Assembly: GCA_964632945.1 (NCBI GenBank)
Contig: CAZWCX010000052.1
Coordinates: 1 to 45,958, forward strand
DNA: 45,958 bases
Source of the DNA: CAZWCX01 sp964632945
GTDB lineage: Bacteria > Planctomycetota > MHYJ01 > WSZJ01 > CAZWCX01
Reading direction: 5' to 3'
The notes beneath the pieces are model-generated. The model did no database searches, was not told where the DNA came from, and saw only the letters and a program-made list of their open reading frames with translations. The translations under genes and the position numbers were made by a program. Below, in pieces: positions 7,409 to 14,596 of this stretch (position 1 is its first letter; each line of letters begins with the position of its first letter).

Positions 7409-7436
7409 AGTATATCAGTGCCGGAGAGCAAGTCAA
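7409..7436 (-). promoter_or_regulatory. Sigma70-type promoter of the rpsB operon
   Basis: On the minus strand TTGACT (7431-7436) and TATACT (7409-7414) are 16 nt apart. The predicted start is near 7402, about 78 nt before rpsB. Strong hexamers fit a highly expressed translation operon covering rpsB, tsf, pyrH, frr and probably the two DUF2950-like genes and tRNA-Lys. Confidence 0.8.
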
Positions 7437-7441
7437 CGCTT

Positions 7442-7704
7442 TTTCCATGCAAAACCGCGCCCCCACCGCGCGCGCGGGAGTCCGACGGCTGCCGCACGTC
7501 CGCCACGGTACGCTGGCCGGCCCGCTCCGCTTGCGCGGGCTCGGTGTCGATCCGAAGCCGGCGGAGGGAAGGGCCGAACCTTCGTCCCGGCGCCTGCCCC
7601 GATCCGGCGGAGATCCGGGCGCCGCGCCAACGCGCCCCGGTCCTGGGGGAAGGGGAGAGCGGGGATTCGGCCCGCGGTCCTCGCGGGCCGCTGCGCTGCG
7701 GGGG
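7442..7704. other. Intergenic stretch with a stem-loop after the ChaN-like gene
   Basis: About 260 nt without a supported gene. Just after the ChaN-like stop, CGGCCCGCG (7668-7676) pairs perfectly with CGCGGGCCG (7682-7690) around a 5-nt loop. There is no T tract behind it on the minus strand, so it may be a weak or Rho-assisted terminator that keeps the ChaN-like message out of rpsB. The remainder is GC-rich with nothing recognisable. Confidence 0.45.
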
Positions 7705-9435
7705 CTACAGGTGGTCCTCACGGCTCCGGTAGAAGAGCTGGACGGCTTGCAGGCGTTTTCGAAGCTCTGCAACGATCGACTCGGCCGCCCCGGGCGGCGT
7801 CAACGGCGCGCGATACAGGGCGCGGATTTCTTCCTTGCGCAGGAATCCCTGGATCATCGCCGCATACAGTCTCTCTCCCAGCATGTACCCGGCCGCCCGG
7901 GCGAAGGTGGGGAGGAGGGACTTGGGAACCCGCGCGGGCACGGGGGAGCGCGCTCCAGGCCCGGCGGCGCCCGGCTCCTCCCGCAGGTACCGGAGGAGCC
8001 AGTCCGCCACGCGCGTGACGTGGGACGGTACGGGACCGTGCGGAGCCGGACCTCTCTGCCTGCGGCTCCGGCCCGCGCCTCGTTCCGCCGACAGACGAAG
8101 GAGGTCCTCCTCCAGGTACGTGGTGCGCAGATGATCGAAGACCTTCGATCCGAAGAACCCGAGGGCGTGACGCAGCAGCAGGTAGTAGGCCTGGTCCCGC
8201 CGGGGTCGGGGGTCGGTCGGAACCGCCCCCGAGGCGCGCGCGTGCACGAAGTAGGAGGCTTCCTCCGCCGTGCGATCCACCGAGACCGAGCGCAGGAAGA
8301 CGACCTCCCCGTCCGTCGCGGGCCGGGGTCGGCGCCGGGCGAGAATCGTGGTGTCGACGCCGCGCGCGCGGGCGCGGAGGAGATGGACTCGCGTGCCGCC
8401 GCGAGCCGCCCCGGCGCGGACGGTGAGCCGGTTGAGATCGGGCGCCGGAAGTTCCAGGAAGCGGCACAGCGTTTCGATCAACTCGACGACCTCGTCGGTG
8501 GGGACGTCCATGTCGTTCCAGGAGGCCTCGCCCAGGAATCCCCAGCGCTCGTGCGCGTCCTCGTTCCGACTCTCCTCCCAATACACATGCGAACGGATGC
8601 GGGCCAGCGGAGTGGCGTTGAGGACGCAAAAGCGCCCGCGGACGTCCTTGTCGGGGGCGTCCGGCAACCGAACGACTTCGGCAATCTGCTCCAGCCCGGT
8701 CTCGGCCAGCGACCAATACAGGTGGGAAATGTTCTGGAACACGAGGGTGACGGAGGCGGACCCGCCCAGGCGGCGCATCTCCTCGCGGAAGCGGGCGGGA
8801 AGGTGATCGTCCGCCACATGCAGGTCGCCGAAGAGAACGACGAGCAGGGCCTGGGGATGATCCGCCGCGAAGCGGGCGAGGATCCGGGCCGCGTTGCGGT
8901 CGCGTCTTTCGAGCCGGCGGTTGCGCCCCGGCGGTTTGGAATTCAGTGCCAGGACCGGGATGTTGCGCCAGCGGGCATAGTCGAGCAGGGGACGGTAGGA
9001 GGACCAGGGAAATCCCCAGGTGCGCTCGTATCCGGTGGCGCGAAGGAAAGCGGCCTCATCCAATGCGCCTGCCAGGTAGCGGTCCACCGCCCGCTGGTGC
9101 CGACCCATCGCCATTTCGAGCCCGAGGACGACTTGCCGTTCGCCGCGGGCGAATGCCGGCCGCGCCGCCAACCGGTCCATGAGCCGCAGGGGCAAACGCT
9201 GCGATTGCCGCAACGTATGAAAGTCCCCCACGAAGACTGCGCGGGAGCCGGCCGCCGCCTCGATCAGGTCGTCGCGCCCGGACAGCCCGGAGTAGCGCGC
9301 CGTCGCCGCATCCAGTACCGCCCGGTATCGCGCCAGTTCGGGCGATTCCTGGGTGCCGCCCCGCTCCAACCGCGCCCAGGAACGTCCCACGAGGTCCCGT
9401 TGGATCGCGATCAACTCGCGCCTCACCTCCTCCAC
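7705..9435 (-). CDS. ChaN-family (haem-binding uptake / Tiki-fold) protein, long form
   Basis: The product is 576 residues from GTG 9435, chosen because AAAGGAG lies 8 nt upstream; the frame stays open further but would run into the divergent sigma-factor gene. Residues about 45-280 resemble the ChaN-like haem-binding domain (PF04187): FVGDFHTLRQSQ, VVLGLEMAMGRHQ, RYLAGALDEAAFLRATGYERTWGF, LLDYARWRNIPVLALN and VLFGDLHVADDHLPARF. The two GDxH motifs are typical of the Tiki/TraB/EreA/ChaN fold. The C-terminal half (about 290-576) is arginine-rich and matches nothing I recognise. No signal peptide is visible, so unlike Campylobacter ChaN it is probably cytoplasmic. It could be a hydrolase or a haem binder. 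It faces an ECF sigma-factor gene across 51 nt. Confidence 0.7.
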   Translation of the reverse strand: MEEVRRELIAIQRDLVGRSWARLERGGTQESPELARYRAVLDAATARYSGLSGRDDLIEAAAGSRAVFVGDFHTLRQSQRLPLRLMDRLAARPAFARGERQVVLGLEMAMGRHQRAVDRYLAGALDEAAFLRATGYERTWGFPWSSYRPLLDYARWRNIPVLALNSKPPGRNRRLERRDRNAARILARFAADHPQALLVVLFGDLHVADDHLPARFREEMRRLGGSASVTLVFQNISHLYWSLAETGLEQIAEVVRLPDAPDKDVRGRFCVLNATPLARIRSHVYWEESRNEDAHERWGFLGEASWNDMDVPTDEVVELIETLCRFLELPAPDLNRLTVRAGAARGGTRVHLLRARARGVDTTILARRRPRPATDGEVVFLRSVSVDRTAEEASYFVHARASGAVPTDPRPRRDQAYYLLLRHALGFFGSKVFDHLRTTYLEEDLLRLSAERGAGRSRRQRGPAPHGPVPSHVTRVADWLLRYLREEPGAAGPGARSPVPARVPKSLLPTFARAAGYMLGERLYAAMIQGFLRKEEIRALYRAPLTPPGAAESIVAELRKRLQAVQLFYRSREDHL

Positions 9436-9448
9436 CCGAGAAACTCCT

Positions 9449-9476
9449 TTGTACGTCCCGGGGCGTCGAGTACAAT
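9449..9476. promoter_or_regulatory. Symmetric divergent promoter/operator between chaN-like and ECF genes
   Basis: TTGTAC (9449-9454) and GTACAA (9470-9475) form an inverted repeat with a 15-nt centre. On the plus strand the arms can also be read as a TTTGTA -35 and a TACAAT -10 (9471-9476) with a 17-nt spacer, which would start transcription about 4 nt before the sigma-factor ATG and make a nearly leaderless mRNA. On the minus strand the mirrored elements overlap the ribosome site of the chaN-like gene. An operator or autoregulated ECF promoter is plausible but unproven. Confidence 0.4.
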
Positions 9477-9486
9477 CCCAGGCCCT

Positions 9487-10101
9487 ATGGATGACAATCA
9501 GATCGACATCCAGCTCATGATGCGCATCCGGGAGGGGGACCGCGGCGCGTTCGAGACCCTCTACCAGCGCTACCGCTCCCGGCTTTTCAACTACCTCTTC
9601 CGGCAGTCCTGGAACCGCCACACGGCGGAAGATTGCCTCCAGGAAGTATTTTATCGAATCTGGCGCTCTGCAGAGGATTATCGGATCGAGGGCAAGGTTT
9701 CCTCCTACGTCTTCCGCATTGCGCACAACTACTGGATCAACGAGGGAAAGAAGAAAAAGCCGTCACCCTTCTCCAGCGTGCGCGGCGCAGCCGACGACGA
9801 CACGCCCGAGTCGCGCGTGGAAGGATCGGAGCCGCTCCCCGACGAGGAGTTGATGCGGCGGGAACTCCAGAAGCAGGTGCGCCAGGCGCTCGAGGCCCTC
9901 CCGGAGCACGAGCGGGACGTCGTGCTGCTCAGCGAACTGGAGGGGTTCAAGTACGAGGAGATCTCGCGGATCCTGGGCATCCCCGAGGGCACCGTGAAGT
10001 CGCGGATGTTCTCGGCGGTTCGCAGGCTGCGGGAACGCCTCAAGCCTTATCTCCAGGACGGGAGAGGGACCCTGAAGAATCCGGGGGTCCCGTCCCCCTG
10101 A
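9487..10101 (+). CDS. RNA polymerase sigma factor, ECF (sigma-70 family group 4)
   Basis: The 204-residue protein has region 2 (about 8-80: FETLYQRYRSRLFNYL, then AEDCLQEVFYRIWR, the -10-binding helix, and SYVFRIAHNYWINE) and region 4 (about 130-190: ALPEHERDVVLLSELEGFKYEEISRILGIPEGTVKSR, the helix-turn-helix that reads the -35). The linker is charged. ATG 9487 fits the family N terminus; no good Shine-Dalgarno sequence precedes it, in line with a nearly leaderless transcript. There is no anti-sigma gene beside it: the flanking genes are the divergent chaN-like gene and convergent dapA. What activates it is therefore unknown. Confidence 0.92.
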   Translation: MDDNQIDIQLMMRIREGDRGAFETLYQRYRSRLFNYLFRQSWNRHTAEDCLQEVFYRIWRSAEDYRIEGKVSSYVFRIAHNYWINEGKKKKPSPFSSVRGAADDDTPESRVEGSEPLPDEELMRRELQKQVRQALEALPEHERDVVLLSELEGFKYEEISRILGIPEGTVKSRMFSAVRRLRERLKPYLQDGRGTLKNPGVPSP

Positions 10102-10107
10102 TTCGTC

Positions 10108-10135
10108 AGGGCGCCCCTCCGCGGGACGGCGCCCT
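10108..10135. terminator. Hairpin between convergent ECF sigma and dapA genes
   Basis: AGGGCGCC (10108-10115) pairs perfectly with GGCGCCCT (10128-10135) around a 12-nt loop. It sits 6 nt after the sigma-factor stop and 23 nt before the dapA stop, where a shared bidirectional terminator is expected. Neither side has a long T tract. Confidence 0.5.
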
Positions 10136-10158
10136 TCCCGAATCGGACGACTCCCTGC

Positions 10159-11031
10159 CTACGCCGGCAGCACACCGGCGGCGCGCAACGCTGCGCCCAG
10201 TTTCTTCTCGTTCTCTTCGCTCATCGCGCACAAGGGCAGGCGCAGCTCGGGCCCGATGCGGCCCATGAGACGGAGCGCCGTCTTCGCGGGGATCGGATTG
10301 GACTCCAGGAAGAGCGCCTGGGCCACCCCGTAGACCTTGTAGTGCATCTCCCGCGCACGCGCCAGGTCCCCGGCCCGGAACGCGGTGCACAACGCCGCCG
10401 TCTCGGCCGGCATGACGTTGGCAAGGACCGAAATGACCCCCACCGCCCCGACCGCCATCATCGGGAGGGTGAGGGCGTCATCTCCCGAGAGCACCGGCAG
10501 TTCGCAGCGATGCCGGATGGCGGAGACGGCGTCCACGCTCCCGCCCGCCTCCTTGATGGCCGCAATGTTCTTCTCCTTCGCCAGGGTCGCCACCGTCTCC
10601 GGGGCGAGGCTGACTCCGGTCCGCCCGGGCACGTTGTAGAGAATGATGGGAAGCCGTGTCGCGGCGGCAACCGCCCGATAGTGTTCGATCAGGCCGCGCT
10701 GAGTCGGCTTGTTGTAGTAGGGCGTGACCACGAGGGCCCCGTCCACGCCCAATTCCTCGGCGGCGCGAGTCTCGGCAACGGTCCGGGCCGTGTCGTTCGC
10801 TCCGGTCCCCGCGATCACGGGAATCCGGCGGTTGACCGCCTTCACGACGCAGGTGATCGCCTGTCGCCGCTCGTCCTCCGACATCGTGGACGCTTCGCCG
10901 GTGGTCCCGCAGACGACGATCCCGTGGGTGCCGGAAGAGAGGTGCCAATCCACCAGCTTCCGCATCGCTTCGAGGTCGAGCCGTCCGTCCTTGAAAGGCG
11001 TCACCAGCGCGACCATGGAACCCTGGAACAT
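10159..11031 (-). CDS. dapA: 4-hydroxy-tetrahydrodipicolinate synthase
   Basis: The 290-residue product condenses pyruvate with aspartate semialdehyde in lysine and diaminopimelate synthesis. Family residues are present: GTTGE (42-46), YYNKPTQ (105-111), the catalytic tyrosine in LYNVPGRTG (Tyr132) and the Schiff-base lysine in AAIKEAGG (Lys160). ATG 11031 matches the conserved MFQGSMVALVTPF start and follows GGGGTGA. The frame extends far upstream, but that part is antisense-like and not conserved. It stands alone, convergent with the ECF sigma gene; no clear promoter was found upstream. Confidence 0.95.
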   Translation of the reverse strand: MFQGSMVALVTPFKDGRLDLEAMRKLVDWHLSSGTHGIVVCGTTGEASTMSEDERRQAITCVVKAVNRRIPVIAGTGANDTARTVAETRAAEELGVDGALVVTPYYNKPTQRGLIEHYRAVAAATRLPIILYNVPGRTGVSLAPETVATLAKEKNIAAIKEAGGSVDAVSAIRHRCELPVLSGDDALTLPMMAVGAVGVISVLANVMPAETAALCTAFRAGDLARAREMHYKVYGVAQALFLESNPIPAKTALRLMGRIGPELRLPLCAMSEENEKKLGAALRAAGVLPA

Positions 11032-11524
11032 AGGAATCACCCCCGTCGGGAAAGGGAACAGTCGCGGGTGCGCGCCGGAACCTCGAACGGATGACCCGTT
11101 CGCCGGCCGTTGCCGCGGCTGAGAAGATGCAGTCAATCCTGGTCGATGAGGCTCCGGCTGCTCCCGCTTCGAGACCCGGACGTTGCTCCGGGCCGACGGC
11201 CGGCCTCCCCGGCGCACCGGCCCCGTCGACGACACCCGCCCCCCCGATCCGCGACCGGCGCGCAGGCGCCCGCTTCGACCGGGAGGAGGCGGAGCGGCCC
11301 GGCGAGAGGTGGCGGTCCGACCCGCTTCGGGTCCAGGTCGCCAAGGATACCGCACCCCTTCCGGGGGGTCAAGGCACCCGGGGCCGGGCGCGCCGGCATG
11401 CCGGGATTGCGCCGGGCGATTGCCGAGTGAACTTGACCGTATCCGATCCGGACGCTACCCTAACCATCCACGTCGGCGCGCCCGACCTCCCACGGCCCAC
11501 GCTTCGAGCGATCGCGAGTCGAGA
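11032..11524 (+). other. Long intergenic region upstream of the spermidine-synthase-like gene
   Basis: About 490 nt between two divergently oriented genes with no supported coding region. Open frames exist on both strands but their products are arginine/proline-rich and start far from any ribosome site. A plus-strand promoter lies at its right end (11433-11461). Nothing else is recognised. Confidence 0.5.
11433..11461 (+). promoter_or_regulatory. Candidate sigma70 promoter for the spermidine-synthase-like gene
   Basis: TTGACC (11433-11438) and TACCCT (11456-11461) are 17 nt apart, giving a start near 11468 and a leader of about 57 nt before the ATG at 11525. The -35 is strong and the -10 is moderate. 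Confidence 0.5.
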
Positions 11525-14500
11525 ATGTCCGAATCCCCTTCCGCAAGCGCGGAATCCTCCCCGGAACCGTCCGCATCCAGCGTCCGCATCACCTTGTACG
11601 CGATCTTCCTCCTGTCCGGCATCGCCGGTCTGATTTACGAGGTCGTCTGGACGCGCCAGCTGTTGCTCGTCTTCGGGTCCACCTCGTTCGCGGTGGGGAC
11701 GGTCCTGGCCTCGTTCATGGGCGGGCTGGCGCTCGGCAGCGTCCTGCTGGGGCGTCGCGCGGACCGCACGGCGGACTGCCTGTTCCTGTACGCCGTGCTC
11801 GAGATCGTGATCGGTGCGTACGGCATCGCCAGTCCCTTTCTGGTGCGCGTCGTCGAGGCCGCGTACGGCAGTTTGCACGCGGCGCTGGACCCGTCGTTCC
11901 CGGTCTCGATCTCCCTTCGTCTCCTCCTGGCGGGCGCGTTCATCGTGGTGCCGACGGCGCTGATGGGCGGCACGCTGCCGGTCCTCGTCCGTTTCGTCAC
12001 GGCCGGAGGGGTCGGGCGCGCGACCAACGTCGGCGGACTCTACGCGGTGAATACGGCGGGCGCGGTGGTCGGCGTGCTGCTGGCCGGGATCTGGCTGCTG
12101 CCCCTGCTGGGAGTGAAGGCGAGCCTGGCCGCCGCCGGCATACTCAACCTGCTGGCCGGATTCTTCGCCCTGCGCCTGCGCAAGGCCGGCGGGGCGCCCG
12201 CCGTCGCCGCGGCCGCGGAAACCGCTCCCGCGCCCGCCCCCCTCGACTCGTCGATCGCGCGCTGGATCCTCCCGGCCATGGCCCTCTCCGGCTGCGCCAC
12301 ATTCCTGTACGAGGTCACCTGGACCCGCACCCTCCACATGATCGTGGGCAGCACCCATGACGCGCTCACCGTCGTGCTGGCGGGATTCCTCGTCGGCATT
12401 GCCGCCGGCAGCGCGATGATCTCCCGTCACGCCGACCGCACCTCCGCGCCGGCCCACCTCTTTCTGGGCCTCGAGTGGGGGATTGCCGTCCTCGGTCTGC
12501 TCGTGATCCCTCTGCTCGGCGAGCTTCCGTTCCTCCTGATCGCCTGGCACGACTTCCTGGGCGCCAACCACTCCCGCTTCGTCGCCTTCAAGTTTCTCGT
12601 CTCGATGCTGTCCATGATCGTGCCCACCCTGCTCATCGGCGCGACCTTCCCGGTGGCGGCGCGGCTGTATCTCGGCGGCACGCCGGATGTCGGGGGAAGG
12701 CTGGGAAGGCTGTACCTGTGGAACACGCTGGGAGCGGTGGCCGGGGCCCTGGGGGGCGCGTTTCTCTGCATTCCCTTCCTCGGCTCGGTCTGGACCTCGC
12801 GGCTCGCGGCCTGCATCAACGGACTGGCGGGTTTGATCGTCGTCTTCGCGGCGACCGGAAAAACAGCCGGCCTGAGGTGGGGAACCGCGGTGGCGGGTTC
12901 GCTGGCGGCTCTGTTCCTGTTCGCGCCCGGCTGGAGCCGGCATGTCGTGACCTCGGGACCGTACATGTACGCCTACGTCTTCAAGGACATGTCGCGCGCG
13001 GAGATCCGCCGCACGCTCGAAGCCACCCCCCTGATCTACGATCGCGAAGGCATCGACAGCGTCGTCACCGTGCGGGAGGCGCCGAACATGGGGCGCAGCC
13101 TGCAAATCAACGGGAAGACCGAGGCCTCCACCGCCGTCGGGCAGACCGACGCTCTCGTCCTGCTCACCGAAGTTCCGGTCCAGCTCCATCCCTCGCCGTC
13201 GAATGCGCTGGTGATCGGATGGGGGCTCGGAATTTCCGCCGGACGACTCACCTGCCACGATTTCATCCGCGAGATCGACGTCGTCGAACTGGAGCGGGCG
13301 GTGCTGGGCGCCACGGACCTGTTCAAGGAATTCAACCACGACGCCATCAACCACCCGCGCGTCAAGGTCCACATCAACGACGGCCGCAACTTCATCGCCC
13401 TGACGAAGAAAAAGTACGACCTCGTGATCAGCGACGCACCGGATTGCTGGGTGACCGGACCGTCGCACCTGTTCACGTATGAGCACCTCCTCAACGTCAA
13501 GAAAGTCCTGAATCCGGGGGGCATCCTGAGCCAGTGGGTCGCCCTGGGGTCGCTCCAGGACATGCCCGCGCGCTCCCTGCTGCGGACCTATGCCGAAGTG
13601 TTCCGCTACGTCTCGGTCTGGGAGACGAACGTCCCCCGCGAGGACATCATCCTGGCCTCCGACTCGCCCATGGTCCTGGACGCACGATCCTTCGGCGAAC
13701 GGCTGAAGCAGCCGCAAGTCCGCGCCGACCTCGAGCGACTCGGGCTGGCCGATGTGGCCGCGTTCGCGGCGCGCCGGGTCGGCGAGATTCCCAAATCGGC
13801 CTGGGAAAACGCCCCCCTCAACACGGACGATCTTCCGGTGCTGGAGTTCACGCCCCGGATCAACTTCTTCCACCCCCTCAATCCCTATTACGCCCATGAG
13901 TGGCTGATGGAGGCGCGCGGATTCGAGTACACGATCGCCGTGACCGGCATCGGCCGAGAAGATTGGGCGGGCTTCCTGCGATCGCTGGCGGAGCACCTGA
14001 ACGCGGACAACGACCGCCTCGCGGCGATCCGCGTCTATGCCATCCTCGCCGCCGAGTATCCCGCAGACCCCGGCCCGCGGGCGCGACAGGCGGAATTGTG
14101 GCTCGACGTGGGCCGGCCGGACCATGCCGCCGCCGCTGCGCTGGAGGGATTGAAGTCGTCGCCCGACCACACCGCCTTGAACTTTGCCCTCGGGCAGGCG
14201 CTCTACACCCAGGGTCGGCTCGAGGACGCCGTCGCCCCCCTCCGGAAGGCGAATGTCGATCCTCCTCCGGATCCCCAGGCGCGTCTTCTGCTTGGGCGGT
14301 GCTTCCTCCTGCTCAAGCGCGCGGACGAGGCGCGCCCACTGCTCGAGAAATTCCTGGAGAACTCCCCCGAAAATCCCGACGCGCTCACGTCGCTCGCGCT
14401 GGTCTGGGAGGAGAAGGGAGACCGCGAGAAGGCGCTCCGCTACGCGACCGCCGCGGAGAAGGTCGAGTCGCGTCCGTCGATGATGGGGGCGGTGCAGGCC

Positions 14501-14533
14501 CTGCTGACCCGCCTCCGACTCCCGCCGAAGTAG
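11525..14533 (+). CDS. Polytopic membrane spermidine-synthase-like protein with C-terminal TPRs
   Basis: The 1002-residue protein has three parts. Residues about 20-480 hold a dozen or more hydrophobic helices in two similar halves (IAGLIYEVVWTRQLLLVFGSTS and CATFLYEVTWTRTLHMIVGSTH mark the start of each), like the transporter-like half of fused spermidine synthases. Residues about 540-770 are a SpeE/Rossmann methyltransferase-like domain: LVIGWGLGISAGRL, DVVELE, NDGRNFI, YDLVISDAPD. The glycine-rich loop is degenerate (GWGLG rather than GGGDG), so spermidine synthesis itself is doubtful. Residues about 820-1000 look like tetratricopeptide repeats. ATG 11525 was chosen as the start just before the first helix; the open frame further upstream is non-coding. 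The substrate is unknown. Confidence 0.8.
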   Translation: MSESPSASAESSPEPSASSVRITLYAIFLLSGIAGLIYEVVWTRQLLLVFGSTSFAVGTVLASFMGGLALGSVLLGRRADRTADCLFLYAVLEIVIGAYGIASPFLVRVVEAAYGSLHAALDPSFPVSISLRLLLAGAFIVVPTALMGGTLPVLVRFVTAGGVGRATNVGGLYAVNTAGAVVGVLLAGIWLLPLLGVKASLAAAGILNLLAGFFALRLRKAGGAPAVAAAAETAPAPAPLDSSIARWILPAMALSGCATFLYEVTWTRTLHMIVGSTHDALTVVLAGFLVGIAAGSAMISRHADRTSAPAHLFLGLEWGIAVLGLLVIPLLGELPFLLIAWHDFLGANHSRFVAFKFLVSMLSMIVPTLLIGATFPVAARLYLGGTPDVGGRLGRLYLWNTLGAVAGALGGAFLCIPFLGSVWTSRLAACINGLAGLIVVFAATGKTAGLRWGTAVAGSLAALFLFAPGWSRHVVTSGPYMYAYVFKDMSRAEIRRTLEATPLIYDREGIDSVVTVREAPNMGRSLQINGKTEASTAVGQTDALVLLTEVPVQLHPSPSNALVIGWGLGISAGRLTCHDFIREIDVVELERAVLGATDLFKEFNHDAINHPRVKVHINDGRNFIALTKKKYDLVISDAPDCWVTGPSHLFTYEHLLNVKKVLNPGGILSQWVALGSLQDMPARSLLRTYAEVFRYVSVWETNVPREDIILASDSPMVLDARSFGERLKQPQVRADLERLGLADVAAFAARRVGEIPKSAWENAPLNTDDLPVLEFTPRINFFHPLNPYYAHEWLMEARGFEYTIAVTGIGREDWAGFLRSLAEHLNADNDRLAAIRVYAILAAEYPADPGPRARQAELWLDVGRPDHAAAAALEGLKSSPDHTALNFALGQALYTQGRLEDAVAPLRKANVDPPPDPQARLLLGRCFLLLKRADEARPLLEKFLENSPENPDALTSLALVWEEKGDREKALRYATAAEKVESRPSMMGAVQALLTRLRLPPK

Positions 14534-14544
14534 CGCGGAATCGC

Positions 14545-14580
14545 GGCCTGGTCCGGATTGTTCGCGAACCGCGAGGCCGT
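14545..14580. terminator. Possible hairpin between convergent genes
   Basis: In the 62-nt gap between the spermidine-synthase-like gene and glmM, CGGCCT and AGGCCG can pair, with GGT/ACC continuing the helix after a small bulge. There is no T run. It is a weak candidate for a shared terminator. Confidence 0.25.
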
Positions 14581-14596
14581 TCGTGACCGATGCGGG

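Noticed and set aside
7318..10101. A 927-codon plus-strand open frame
   Set aside because: Only its last 204 codons (from ATG 9487) encode a protein with a recognisable family, the ECF sigma factor. The rest is antisense to the ChaN-like gene and rpsB leader and has shadow-type composition.
11369..14170. A 933-codon minus-strand open frame
   Set aside because: It lies opposite the spermidine-synthase-like/TPR gene, whose own frame has membrane helices and family motifs; the minus product is arginine/glutamine-rich without any domain.
11525..14533. True spermidine synthase (speE)
   Set aside because: The glycine-rich motif I is degenerate and the protein is fused to a large membrane half and TPRs, so I did not assign the gene symbol.
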